This document shows, in pieces, positions 50,035 through 62,041 of a DNA stretch of 64,000 bases. The notes beneath the pieces were generated by a model that saw only the letters and a list, made by a program, of their open reading frames with translations, was not told the DNA's origin and searched no databases. The stretch is from contig LSRY02000051.1 of the NCBI GenBank assembly GCA_001643675.2, forward strand, positions 188,501 to 252,500, in the 5' to 3' direction. This DNA comes from Monocercomonoides exilis. Its lineage: Eukaryota > Preaxostyla > Oxymonadida > Polymastigidae. Position 1 is the stretch's first letter. Each line of letters starts with the position of its first letter. Position numbers and translations under genes: made by a program.

Positions 50035-52985
50035 TTGGAGAAAACATTAACTTTAAACATTAAAAATCATATTTTTTCTTCTTTATCAATTTGGTATGTC
50101 GAAGACAAGGCAGTGTCAAGTGAAAAAGGAGGAGCAATATTCTTCACATTGGGTGCATCTGGATCAATGAAGATGATTGACTCAACTATCAGCCATTGCA
50201 GCTGCAACAACAGCACTGGAAGAGGAGGAGGAGTGTATCTGGCAACAAAGGAAAGAGGAGAATTGGATTTCTTATTTGTAGGAATGAAGTTCAGTGTTAA
50301 CGCAGCAAAAGCGGGGAATGATATTTTTATTGAATGTTTCAACATCACATTTCTGATCAATGAAAGGCAATTTCAGTTTGATTTTAGAGAGAAACCAAAC
50401 GTCGGGTATGTGAATGGTGGAAATGGAGGAACGGACTATCCGAGCTGCGGGCATTCTAACTTTCCATGTTTTTCATTGACAAACACAGGAGCAGCGGTGT
50501 TTGGGGCCAGAGAACCAGCAGCATTGTGGCTGATGAGCACTTCACGATTTACAAAGAAATGACACTTGATGCGCAGCCAATGGTTGTTGGTGGAGAAGTC
50601 GAAATGGAACGAGTTGTGGTGAGAGAAGAAGTGAACGGAGAAGAAGCAGAAGTGGGAGGAGGAGTGAAAGAATGCTTTGTCGAGACGAAGGAGATAATCA
50701 CATTCCACTCTCTGATGTTTTGTACTTGGTCGTTTGAGGGATCAACCCGAACATGCTGGTTCATGTATATCGATGAAGTTCTGAGATTTGAAGGATACTG
50801 GTTTATCACAGAGGCAGGAGCATTATATTTGAATGTGGAATGTCTGAAGGGGAAAGGAGGAAAGATGGTGCTTGTGAAGTGTGGATTTGAAAAAGTGGCA
50901 ACGAGGGGATGTGGTGTAATTGTTGCTGATGGGTGCGAAATGGAAGTGGAACTTGAGGGTGTGACGATACGAAACAAGAGGAGAGAAGACGAAGGGAGTG
51001 TGTTGGAGCTGAGAAGAGGAAAGGCTGTGAATATTAGAAATGCAACAATGAAGAAGACGAATTTTGGGAATGGGAACGAGATTGGTGTCTTGGAGGAAAT
51101 GGGGTTGGAGATGAGGAACAGCACATTGTATGAGGTGAGAAGATACGAAGGGAATGGAGGAATGATGAGTGGGAAAGTGGGGAGTGGGAGAGCGTGGGAG
51201 ATTGAGGACTGTGTGTTTGAGAGGTGTGAGTGCGAAGCAGATTACACATTGGGAGGAGGGATAATGGTGAGTGTGTGGGATGGGGGGAAGTTTGTGTTTG
51301 AGCACAACAAAGTGGACAGATGTGAGGCGCCGTCTGACAGCGGAAAGTTAGGAGGTGTGCATGTAATGTTTGAAACAGCAAAGATAAAGTGTTCGATGAA
51401 GATGAACGAATTCACAAACAATGATGCAGAAAAGTGGAAATACGTGTTTTTGGTATGCGACTCGACGTGGCTTGTGATTCTTCCAGCACTGTGGTATGGA
51501 TCAGCAACGAACGAAACAGTGCAGAAGAAGATGTGGGTGGCGGAGCTGACAGAAGCAGGAAAGGAAGACTTGATCATCAATTATCTGTTTCCAAGATTGG
51601 GATCAAATTTGTTTGTGAGCAATGCTGGAAACGGATTATCAAGTTGTGGAGCGAAAGAAAATTCTTGCTTATCTGTTGATATTGGATTTGATCGGTTGAA
51701 GGATGAGACAGAGAGGATTATGCTTGTTGGTGTTGCTTCAGTGAGCAAGACGATCAACAGAGGTGGGAAAGGACTGACAATCAAAGGGAATGAAGAAACG
51801 AGAGAACTGGTTGTTGAAGAGGGAGGGAAATTTGAATGGACAGAAGGAGATGGACAAACACATTTGACTTTGTCACTTCTTCAGATTTCACTTCCATGCT
51901 CCTCCTCTGCAAGTGCAAGTGGTGATGAATCGATTGTGGAAGTGAGGATTGGTGAATGCTTCATTTTGGATTGTTTGTTTTCAAAAGGAGGTGTGAATTC
52001 AAATGTGAATGAATGTTGGAAGTGGATTGTGATTGGGAATGGAGGAGTTATTCGAATCGAGAGAACAGAAATGAATGGGATAAGATTTGAAGGATGTGGA
52101 ATTGCAAGATTTGGAGGAGGGAATGTGATATTTGTGAACTGTTCATTGGATGGGATTGAAACCAGTGGAGGAGGAGTGATTGTGGGGAATGGTGGATCGG
52201 AAGTGACATTGAGGAACATGACAGCATTGGGGGGTGTTGTGGGAGCAGGATCGCTGATAACATCGAATGGAGGATCGAATTTGAGAATTGATGGAGAAAG
52301 CAGATTTGAGGATATTGAGACAGAAAGTGTGAGTGGAGGGTGTGTGAAGAGCGAGATGAAGCTGTATGATTTGCTTGAAATTGGATCATCATCCATATTA
52401 ACATGCTCAGTGAATGGAAATGAAGGAAGAGGGGGAGGAATATATCTGGATTTGAGCGATAATTGCGTGAATAACTTTGCGTTGACAACATTGTTCTTCA
52501 AAGACAATGTTGCTGCCTATGGAAGGGATTTGTTCATTTCTTGCAAGAAACTGAATGAAACAGTGATGAAGGAAAGGTTTGTATTTGAATACAAATTTGA
52601 AAATGGAGAAGGAGAAGGGATGGCAGTTGATATGAAAGGGATTGACAGAGACTATTTTGTGGAGAGTGTTGATCTTGAGCTGTTTCTCGTTGAAATGAAG
52701 GGAATAGGGGTGTTTGTGTCGAGGGAGTGGCATGACACATTGGGATGTGGGAGCGATGAATATCCATGTGAATCGATGTGGAGTGGAATAAGTCACATCG
52801 ACATGAATGAAGGCGAAGAAGAGAGGAAAGAAAAGGCTAAAGATGAAGGGATAATTGAAGATTCTTATTCATTTTTGAAAACGCTTATGATTGATGGGCG
52901 TATGATTGATGGAGATGAAACCAAACTCAAGCCAATTCATTTTGAAGTGACAATCAATGAGAAATTTCACATTATGCTTTTTTAA
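50035..52985 (+). pseudogene. truncated, frameshifted beta-helix surface protein gene
   Basis: Parallel beta-helix coding sequence related to the 3,054-residue protein at 7.2-16.3 kb. The first frame (50035-50562) contains GRGGGVYLA and CGHSNFPCFSL; the second frame (open from 50466 to 52985) continues with DEHFTIYKEM. The frame must shift once near 50515. Cap-like Cys-Gly...Cys motifs recur near 50450, 51650 and 52745, spaced about 400 and 365 codons as in the intact gene. There is no signal peptide, membrane helix or kinase-like domain, and the sequence ends without them at a TAA. It lies between two inverted transposon ends, so it is read as a stranded gene fragment. Confidence 0.75.
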
Positions 52986-53519
52986 TTAAGAGAGTTTCAA
53001 AAAAACATCAAACAATTCAAAAACACTCAGTCAAAAAATATAATATTATTGCAATGCATTGCTCTCATGGAAATGATTTTCAATTAATAGTTCTTCTTTT
53101 TGAAATTAATATAACAAATTAATTTTGGAAATGAAATTCTTTTGAAAAATTGAATGAATAAAAAAAGGCACTCAAAATAATAAAAGGAAAAACAATTACA
53201 AAATTTATATTTTTTCTTCTTCATAAACTTTTTCATCTTCTCAGCTGTGTAATTATTCTGAGGGTGTATGCAAAATGAGCAGAAGAATGTTGTTCCTCCT
53301 TTCTCTTTTTGTTCAACTTCTGCATTTAATCTTGATTAAGAAAAATCACAAAATTTAAATGATATCGTTTTAACAAATTTCAATTAGAAAAATGAACAAA
53401 ACCTTATAATTCATCTTTGATAAAATTTTATAAGCGTCAATACTTTTCACAATCAAATTCACTTAACTGATATCCTCATATTGCTAGATTAATCGCTTCA
53501 TCTTCAAACAATCAAAATT
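52986..53519. other. AT-rich spacer with a small signal-peptide-like frame
   Basis: Mostly AT-rich. At 53275 an ATG opens a frame of 27 codons starting MSRRMLFLLSLFVQLLHLIL, which looks like a secretory signal without a mature protein. It could be an orphan first part of a surface gene, or chance. Confidence 0.35.
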
Positions 53520-53994
53520 CATTAATAATAGAAGAATATTTTAAATAACAATCATTGCATACAATAATAAAATATTTCTATATTCAAATTGTTATACATT
53601 GGAAAGTGTTCACCCCACACATTACAAAAAAAAGCTAATCCTAAATCTTTGGCAATTTATAATTTAATTGTGGGATTGATCAAAAATTATTAATTAAAAT
53701 ATTTATTTTTCTAAAATGTTTTATTTCTCAGAAATTCTTTGATACAAAAGGTAAATATAACAATTAAAAGCATTGCATGTATTTGTTAATAAGTAATTAT
53801 CCTTATATATTAATTTTTATTAAAAATTGCAATATTAATAAGTGATTTTTCAAAATTGATTTCTTTCAACAAGAAAAAACAATTTCAAAAAATTCGTCCA
53901 CCCAAAAGTTTTAAATTATTTTTATCTATTATTTCATCATAAAGTTTATTCCTAACAGAGCAAAATGCAAAAGAAGCACAGATGTACCTATGCC
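53520..53994 (-). repeat. right arm of the long inverted repeat, truncated transposon copy
   Basis: It is an inverted copy of the 3' end of the element at 48.2-49.9 kb. The complement encodes the last 36 transposase residues (ending LKLLGGRIF), then the shared 3' flank. Homology stops abruptly at about 53994, so the rest of this copy is deleted or was never here. Confidence 0.88.
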
Positions 53995-54105
53995 AATTGC
54001 CCAAATACTCTTCATTTCCTTTGCCCACTTATACAAATAGTTTTGATTTTTACGGAAAATTGCTCACAAATGAGGATTGCTTTGAAAAAAAAGTGGGAAG
54101 AAGAT

Positions 54106-54351
54106 ATATGTCAGAATTTTTTTGAAAAGTTCCATTTGTTTTATTTTCAAAAAATTAAAAATTTCATATTTCTATCAAATTTCTGTTCCCAATCATGAAA
54201 ATTCACAAAAATGGAAATAATAACATTGACAAGATTTTATTTTCATAACAGCGAAATTTAGTGAGTGGGAACAGAAATTTGATAGAAATATGAAATTTTT
54301 AATTTTTTGAAAACTTAACAAATGGAACTTTTCAAAAAAATTTTGACATAT
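54106..54351. repeat. fold-back inverted repeat, about 85-nt arms
   Basis: The left arm (54106-54190) and right arm (54267-54351) are near-perfect reverse complements, separated by 76 nt. The arms include GTTCCATTTGTT and its complement. As one transcript or single strand it would form a long hairpin. It may be a small fold-back element (MITE-like) or a local inverted duplication in the transposon graveyard. Confidence 0.88.
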
Positions 54352-54524
54352 TTATTCGAACAAGTGCGAAATGTTCCGAAGCCGAAGAAGAAACAGAAAA
54401 CATTGAAGATACTCTTCCATTAAAGTCAAAGTTGAAAAGAGTTTATCGAAGAATTCCACATAACGACATGGAAAATTTCGAAGAAGAAAATTTTGCAGAT
54501 CAAAGTGAGGAAAAAATTAGATGA
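54351..54524 (+). other. short acidic open frame, possible exon or relic
   Basis: A frame of 57 codons without an ATG runs from the end of the fold-back repeat to TGA 54524. It is coding-like in composition (SAKCSEAEEETENIEDTLPL, then KSKLKRVYRRIPHNDMENF). It may be a fragment of a transposase or host gene. No family is recognised. Confidence 0.3.
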
Positions 54525-55750
54525 TAAATAGACCTTTGTTTTGTTTGTTTTTGCTAGTTGATTCCGTATTTTTTGTCTCTTTTTCACTTCCAAAATTTGG
54601 TGCCTATTAAAAAAAATTGTGTATTTAAAAACGCCAACCTTATTGTTACTCTGTATCTTTTTGTGGTCAACAAACATGAAAATATTCATTTATTAAAAAA
54701 AAAATGAATACAATTATAATTTATTCAAAAAAAAAAATTCAAAAATGTGTGAAATACATGTGATTCACTAGTTTTCATATCATCAAAATGAATTTTTCAG
54801 CAAATAGAAATGATGAAAGAAAAATTTGTTTGTTTTTTTGAGAGAATTGAATTGTGATTGACAAATAATTAATTTCAACAATATTCATACTTACACCTAT
54901 TTATTTGCTAAATAATCATGAATGATTATTTTCTTTATCATAACTTTTTTCGGTATGTTAATTATTATATTGTTTTTTCATCCATGATTCGTAAATTATC
55001 AGTCGAATATTTCTTGAATTTTATTTCTGCAAAAAACAATCTTTGAGACAAGTTCAAAAAAAACTCTCGAATAATAAAGTTTTTAATTTTCAGCGTATTA
55101 TTTTGTATATTCAAGGAAAATATTTATACACAAGATTTTGACAGAAAATAAATAACATATAGACATTCACTCATATATCTTATTAATTGAATTGTGAATG
55201 AATAAAATGATCCAAGAGAATTCATAGAAATATTTCAATAATTTCAAAGAAAATGATTATTTTCAAAAAAAGCAAACACAATCATGTTTAGAAAATATAT
55301 AACACCAGAGAAGGTTCAATTTTTCAACTTTTTACACAAAAAAGACTATGTATTGAGTTATGAGCACTTATTGACACTCAACAAATGACAAGTTTGTCTT
55401 TGTTATAATATTATTAGAAAACTCTTTTCTAATGCAAAATTGTCACAAATGGTTCATAAAGTGATTCTTTCCGTTTTTTTTTTGCATAAAAAAAAATGCT
55501 CTCGTAATATGCTTTTGCCTTAAAAAATAAGAACAAAATTGTATCTTAATTTCTGATTTTATTATTTCCAAAAACACAATTGAATTTAATAGACAACACA
55601 TGCATTCGGATTGGTGTATCTAATTATTTTCCTAATTATTGAATAACAATTGAAATCAAGTTCGTGGAAAATAAATAATACATTATTTTTTACTTATCTT
55701 GACAATTTAGTTATTTTTTTGTGATTAAAGTTGATTTATCAATTTGTTAT

Positions 55751-55795
<45 letters not shown>

Positions 55796-56707
55796 ATAAA
55801 CATTTTTTGAATTTTTTTTGTGATCAAACAACAAAAGAAAAATCAAAAATTGATGAACCAATTGAAAATAATCATTGTGAACCCCACTTAAACTATATTA
55901 ATAATAAAGATCAGGAAAAACACAAATCATAGAACATGAAAATGCAATAAATAATTAAACATCTATTTTTTAAAAAAACGTGGAAAATTATTTGAATCGA
56001 AGAAAATTTTAACAATTTGTTCCAAAAATTTTCTTAAATCGAGTCATTGTTCCCCTGACACTCTTGTGCGTAACGATAAAGAAAAAAATAAAAATTTGAG
56101 AAAATAATAAAGAAATAATTAAGTGGAACAAAACTCACTAAGTGAAAAAATATACTCCCAAATTAAAAAAAAAGTTCCGTAAGGAATGAAATATCCATTT
56201 TTCAAAATAAAAATATCTATTATTTTTTCAATAAATGCTTTTAAACACAAAAAAATATGCCCGCTAATAAAAAAATTCAGGTTCAATTAATAGCAAACAT
56301 CATCATTAAAAATTTCTCTAAAATTTGAATAGAAACTTATTGAGAGATATTTTTAAAAAACTTCCAATAAAAAATTCTCATATGTTGATTATTTTTATAG
56401 AAAACGAATAGGCTTTATTGAAAAACAATTAATAAATGATTCTGAAAATTTTCATATATAAATTTGCTCATTAGAAACATAAAAAAAACATAAGCCTTGT
56501 TTTCACAAATATTAAATCTTTTTATTCAAAAAATTGAGTTTAAAATATGATATTTCAAAAGGCCTTAAGATTAAAGATGAAAACATTAACAATATTACAT
56601 GATGAGTTTTCAAATTGTTTATTAAAAATTAATGGTCATGATCGTTATATTCCCCTATTGTCAAATTTAAATTCAAACCTGCTTTCGGTCATATTTAGGG
56701 TTCTAAA
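54525..56707. other. gene-poor AT-rich region
   Basis: Over 2 kb with dense stops in all frames and long A/T homopolymers. No gene or RNA was recognised. The last few hundred bases should include the promoter of the cyclin gene that starts at 56708. Confidence 0.5.
55753..55794. repeat. poly-T tract of 42 nt
   Basis: An uninterrupted run of T. It could be the reverse complement of a poly-A tail from a retrocopy, but no retrocopied gene is recognisable beside it. Confidence 0.95.
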
Positions 56708-58338
56708 ATGGCTCGAACTCGATCAGCACTTAGCGATATAACCAATCAAGAGAATAGGATTGATAGAGGAAAGGAAGAACTTTTCGTATGTCAAATAAAT
56801 TCATCTATTTTTTTAAAAATTTATAAAATTTATCCTTTTCATTATTGAATAAATTTTTTCACATCAATGTCTGTTAGAAGCAAAATCAAAGTTATCAGCA
56901 ACTCACAACATCACTATTGATAAAATCATCAGATAAAAAAGGAAAAGAATTTTTAAAAGAAGGGACAACTTCACATCATTCCAGTCCAGGTCAAAGCTTT
57001 GAAAAGGATTTCCAACTTCATTCAAAACACAGTAGCGAGCTACCAGTTCTGGTATTTGTGGTTCAGCCTGGAGATGATTGGATAGACATAGATAAAGATG
57101 ATAAGGAAAATATATATTTTTGTTCTGAATATGTAGAAGATATTTTTAAGTACTACAAACAACTTGAGGTTTGAATACATTTATATTCATTGCATTTTTC
57201 AACGAATAATTTGAAAATACTTTTCATATTTTTGAATTATTTAACAAAAATATTTTTGAAAACTTCATCATTTCAATAAATGATTATTAAAAACCATTTT
57301 AAACACTCAAAATAGATCCAGCACCGACCTACTCATAATTATCTTCAAGCCCAATCATTCATCACAGAACGACATCGAAGATGCTGCATAGACTTCATTG
57401 TTCATCTTCATCAACACCTTTCTGACACTATCAGATCATCACTTCAATTAGACACTCTTTTTCTTGCTGTTTCACTTTTTGATCGATTTTTGTGTAAAAG
57501 GAATGTCGCACAAGAAAAGCTGCCTCTTCTTTGCGTTGGATGCTTGTTTGTTGCATGCAAATTCGAAGAGACCTGCTATCCATCACTTGATCAAATGATC
57601 CGAGCAGTTCCAAGCATTGGAAGCAGTAATGATGTATTAAGAATTGAAAGGATAATATTAAGTGAATTAAGATATTCTCTGGGAGTTCCGACTGCGGTTA
57701 CTTTCTTGCGTAGGTATGCCAAAGCTGCTCAAACTTCAAGAGAAGAAGGGATGGTTGCCAGATTCATATGCGAATTATCTCTAATGAGCGGTCGTCTTTC
57801 TCTCTGCTGTCTGCCATCTCAAATTGCATCTGCTGCTCTTGGTTTAGCATTGAGCATCATTGGAAAAACACCATGGACTCCAACACTTGTTCATTACACC
57901 GGCGAAGGTGGAAGAGATTCGAAAGATCGGAAAGAACAAAAAGAAGTTTCAAGAACAAAAGAAACGAAAGATTCAAAGGATTTAAAGGAATTCAGTGACA
58001 CTTCACAAGCAAAAGACTTAAGAGAAGAAAGAAAAATTGAAGAAAGCAAATTAGACGATAGCTTTAAAAAGGAACAAACATCTTGGGATACAGAAAATGA
58101 AAAAGAGAAAATAGAAGTCGTAAAGAGAGATCAAAACAGCCTCAGCGAATCTGTAGCAGAATCTATGGAAAAATCATTACACACAGAAAGCACTTTCATT
58201 TCATTTGAAGAGAGAATGTCTTTGATGGCTGCGCTTGTTAGAAAATGCTCAACAATGAAAGATCAAACAATTTTCAAAAAGTACTCTCAGAAAAAGTATC
58301 TTCAAGCTGCAATAATTGCGAACAATTCGTTAAGTTGA
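56708..58338 (+). CDS. A/B-type mitotic cyclin
   Basis: Exons 56708-56785, 56878-57168 and 57316-58338 join in frame to 463 residues. Residues 5-13 (RSALSDITN) are a perfect destruction box (RxxLxxxxN), the APC/C degron of mitotic cyclins. The cyclin box begins with YVEDIFKYYKQLE, then FITERHRRCCIDFIVHLHQH (equivalent to MR.iLvDWL), TLFLAVSLFDRFL, LLCVGCLFVACKFEE and a C-terminal cyclin fold with GVPTAVTFLRRYAKAA. It should bind and activate a CDK around mitosis. A charged Lys/Glu/Ser-rich insert of about 100 residues interrupts the second cyclin fold. The canonical Trp of the MRxxLxDW motif is replaced by Phe. Confidence 0.88.
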
Positions 58339-58747
58339 TCATTCCATTCTTTCACTTTGTATGATAATCTTATTCATTCATCATTCAAATCTCATCTTTC
58401 ACTTCATGCATACATCTATGCACATCATTGACTTTGCACTTCATACCATTTCGCATTTCATGGCAGCTATTGTGTGATAAAGTCTGATGATACCGTTTAC
58501 AATACATTTCACTTTGCTTTTTCTTCCAACATCTCACACCAAAAACAGAAAACAAACAAAAAAGAAACAAACGCATTTTTCGTTTATTTACGTTTCATAT
58601 TAAGGTGAAATATGTCAAAGACACAAGAACCATGGATTGAATGATAAAAAACAATCACATTGACAAATCAAAAAAAAAAAATTCGCGAATTTCTCTCCAA
58701 TTTGTCATAAAGCAGGATTAATTTGATTCAAAATGTTTAGCATGAGA
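58339..58747. other. convergent spacer
   Basis: It lies between the stops of the cyclin (+) and the Gly-rich secreted protein (-). Nothing gene-like is seen. Confidence 0.5.
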
Positions 58748-59916
58748 TTACCACCTTGGAGCGCCATATCCCATTCTGCCGTAGCCATATCCCGAGGGAA
58801 GTTCATATCCACCTGCCCCATATCCCCCATAACCATATCCGCCTTTTCGATAAGAATATCCTCCGCCGGGCATTATCTCTCCTCCTCCTCTTTGATATCC
58901 ATATCCTCCTCTCCCATAGCTATATCCGCCATATGGTTCATAACCCATGCCTGCTGGTCCCTCATTATAAAATTGCACTCTTTGATTCATTGGACTGTAT
59001 CCACCGTATCCGTTATATCCACCATACCCACTGTTGTATCCTCCCTGTGAATATCCTCCATTATATCCTCCATTATATCCTCCGTTATACCCTCCTCCAT
59101 AGCCTCCATTATAGCCCCCATTATATCCACCACTATATCCTCCATTATAACCTCCATTGTAACCTCCATTGTAACCACCACCATATCCGCCTTGCGAATA
59201 ACCACCTTGATTATATCCACCTGCTCCGTATCCACCGAACTGAGTGTACAAAGATGATGCGTTTTTGTTTTCGTCACAGTCATCGCATTTGTCTTTTGAT
59301 TGAGCCTGTGAATTCATTTGCGAATTTTTGTCATCAACATTAACCATAGGGCGCTTTTGTTGTCTATAGTCTTGATGTTGCTGGCTATATCTATCATTTG
59401 ATTGACGAAAATCTCTGAAATTAGAATTATGATAAGCATCTCTTCCCATTCTTCCTGAAAGAGGCTCATCGTCTTTGCTATCAAAGTTCTGCCCCCAGCG
59501 CTGATTTCGTTGCCCGCCATGTTGATTCTGTGTCTCATTTTTATGAGAATTCTGACCAACAATGTCGGTTTTGCACTGTGAAAGGCATTTTCCTCCTTGA
59601 ATAAAACAGTCGATGCCAGAATCCATAACACACTCTTGGTAGCAATCAAACCAATCCCCGATAGTACCATATTCATCGTCTTCACTTTCCAGCATATCTT
59701 TTGCACACATTCTTTTGCACTGATCGGAAGAAACTTCCAAACATTCATGAATCAGCCCCTGAAAATAAAAAATTTGATAATGAAAAAAGGAAATTCAACA
59801 AAATTATCATTTCACACTTTGCAAGATTTATCACATTCAGTTATTTGATAAACACGAGGAGAAGGACGTGGCTGTGCAAAAAATGAAGCAACACAAATTA
59901 ATGGAATTAGAAACAT
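58748..59916 (-). CDS. secreted CX3C protein with Gly/Tyr-rich repeat tail
   Basis: Exons 59916-59818 and 59758-58748 join in frame (58-nt intron, donor GTGTGA) to 369 residues. The N-terminus is a signal peptide (MFLIPLICVASFFAQP). The next 90 residues hold paired cysteines of CX3C type (CDKSC, CKRMC, CYQEC, CLSQC), the pattern of disulfide-stapled helical hairpins. A polar Gln/Asn-rich linker follows, then about 170 residues built from tandem GGYNGGY and GGYSQGGY units, and finally Met/Pro-interrupted GGYGY repeats to the end. There is no membrane segment. A secreted structural or adhesive role is plausible by analogy with other Gly/Tyr-rich extracellular proteins, but that is inference; no homologue was recognised. 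Confidence 0.8.
59037..59230 (-). repeat. GGYNGG-coding tandem repeats
   Basis: 12- and 15-nt units encoding GGYN/GGYS/GGYSQ, repeated about a dozen times within the secreted protein's tail. Confidence 0.9.
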
Positions 59917-60153
59917 TGTATGTTCAAATTAATATAAACAAAATTAACGTGTATAAAATCACGTCAAGCTTTAGACATGATTAAATGTCTTCATATCGAA
60001 TTATCAAATCATTCATTCATTTTAATAATAATATGCTGGTGCAATTGATCAATAATAACAAAAAAACCTCTAATCTTAGAAATAACATTTTAGATAGGAT
60101 ATATTTTCTGTAATGACATTATCAAAATTGTAACCCTATATTTATCTTTTCAA

Positions 60154-61512
60154 ATGAGTGTTGAGCCGGTCCAACAAAAGAATCAAGGTTATTTAATTTG
60201 GAATTATTATTTTTTTTAAGATAGTTTATTTTCTAAAAAATTAATACAGACGCTACAATATATGTTGGTGATTTAGACCAAAAAGTCAATGAATCATTAT
60301 TGTTTGAGCTTTTTGTTCAAATAGGACCTGTTTCAAGTGTTTATATGCCTAAAGATAAAATATCTGGGATGCATCAAGGAATAGGCTTTGTAGAATTTAA
60401 AAACGAAGATGATGTTGAATACGCAATACAAGTTATGAATATGATAAAGTTGTATGGACGTCCGATAAAAGTCAGCAGGGTACGCTTTTTTTTTCGTGCA
60501 GAAAATTTTTATTTGAATAAATTTAGACAGCAAAAGATAGAAAAATGTTGGACGTTGGAGCAAACTTGTTTATTGGAAACCTTGATCTTCAAGTTGACGA
60601 AGCTGCACTTTATGAAGCATTTCACACATTTGGAACCATTGTGGGCGCGCCTAAAATTATTCGTGATCCAGAAACAGGTGCTTCGAAGGGTCATGGCTTT
60701 ATTTCATATGATTGCTTTGAAGCTTCTGATCTTGCATTAAGTTCAATGAATGGACAAGTATTCAACATTTAACATTTTTTTCTTTAAAATCATTTTTCTA
60801 ATAACCGCTTTTATGATAGTATCTCGCAAACAAACAAATTACAGTAAGTTATGCGCTGAAAGCTGGAAGCAAAACTGAAAGACATGGAGATGCTGCTGAG
60901 CGTCTTATAGCATCTCAAAACCCACACAAAACCCATATTTTCCATGCTGCACCTTCCGCAATTTATGGAACTGGTACTAATCCCGCACCGCCACCACCTC
61001 CACTTCCTTCACCAATACAAACACCTCAGCAAATTCCTTCAATTCCAGCCCCACCTCTTCCTTCTCCTTCTCCTACCCAATTTGCTCCACCTATACCATC
61101 ACCATCACCTCCTGTTCCTTTTGGATCAATGCCAGCTCCGGTTACCTCTGGTGCTGCTCCTGCCCAATCACCTCCACCTCCGCCTATCCCACAACCACCA
61201 ATGGCGCCTGTTGGCTTTGGGCAGATGCCTGTGATGGGAGGCAGCATGATGGGGATGGGGCCTGGTGGGATGCCGATGGGAATGGGTATGCCGCAAATGG
61301 GAATGCAGCAAGGCTTCTATCCACCCGGATTTGCACCGTCTGCACCGATGGGGTTCGTTCCAGTGCATCCGATGGGCATGGGGATGGGAATGGGAATGGG
61401 GATGGGGATGAATATGGGAATGATGGCACCAGGAATGCCTATGCAGATGATGCCAATGGATATGCAGAGGCAAATCGCGGGCTCTCAGCCCCAACTGCAA
61501 CAAAATCGTTGA
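60154..61512 (+). CDS. SF3B4: SF3B4 (SAP49), U2 snRNP SF3b subunit
   Basis: Exons 60154-60187, 60250-60479, 60527-60757 and 60820-61512 join in frame to 395 residues. RRM1 is [12 protein letters not shown] (RNP2) with GIGFVEF (RNP1). RRM2 is [13 protein letters not shown] with KGHGFISYD. It continues with [14 protein letters not shown] and [16 protein letters not shown], an SF3B4 hallmark. The C-terminus is Pro-rich, then Gly/Met/Pro-rich. SF3B4 binds SF3B2 and contacts pre-mRNA upstream of the branch site in the U2 snRNP. Its presence fits the many introns in the window. The first exon is 34 nt, encoding only [11 protein letters not shown] plus one base. Confidence 0.93.
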
Positions 61513-62041
61513 AATCATTGCTTTTAAAAGTATTTATAAGTTAATATATTTGTGTTTAAATAAATCGATTTTTTGAATCATTTCATGTTGAATTAAATAA
61601 TGAAATTCAACAAATGCGAAGTTTTTGATTGGTCAATAATGGCAGAAGGAACCTTCATGGAATTAGAAATTATTGTTTCATTTTTTCGGAAAGATTTAAA
61701 ATGAATTTTCGTTTTATAGAGTGTTGAAGCGATAGTGTTGACAACATGCCAAACATTGCTAAATTTTTTAAAATGAGATAAGCAAAAGCAATAACAAAAA
61801 ACTGATGAAATGTTTGCAAAAAAATATATTATTTAATGCACTTCAAGAATGAGTTTATAATTCAATGGAATGTGTTTTTCCATTGTTTTCGTTCATAATA
61901 TCATTTATCAATTTCTTCTTAGCTTGTTTCTCATTTTTTTTTAGAATTCAAGCATTTTATCACTTTTCTTTTTATCAGAAAGTTTTAAAAACAATGGAGT
62001 TTCTAAGTGCTTATGGAAGAGATCATCAATTTTATTTTGAA
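61513..62041. other. spacer upstream of ATG8
   Basis: AT-rich. An in-frame ATG at 61995 could extend ATG8 by about 16 residues, but the family's usual start fits the ATG at 62042 better. No other feature is seen. Confidence 0.5.

Noticed and set aside
61995-62041. Upstream in-frame ATG giving a longer ATG8 N-terminus
   Set aside because: The extension is not similar to ATG8 and the ATG at 62042 gives the family's usual start.
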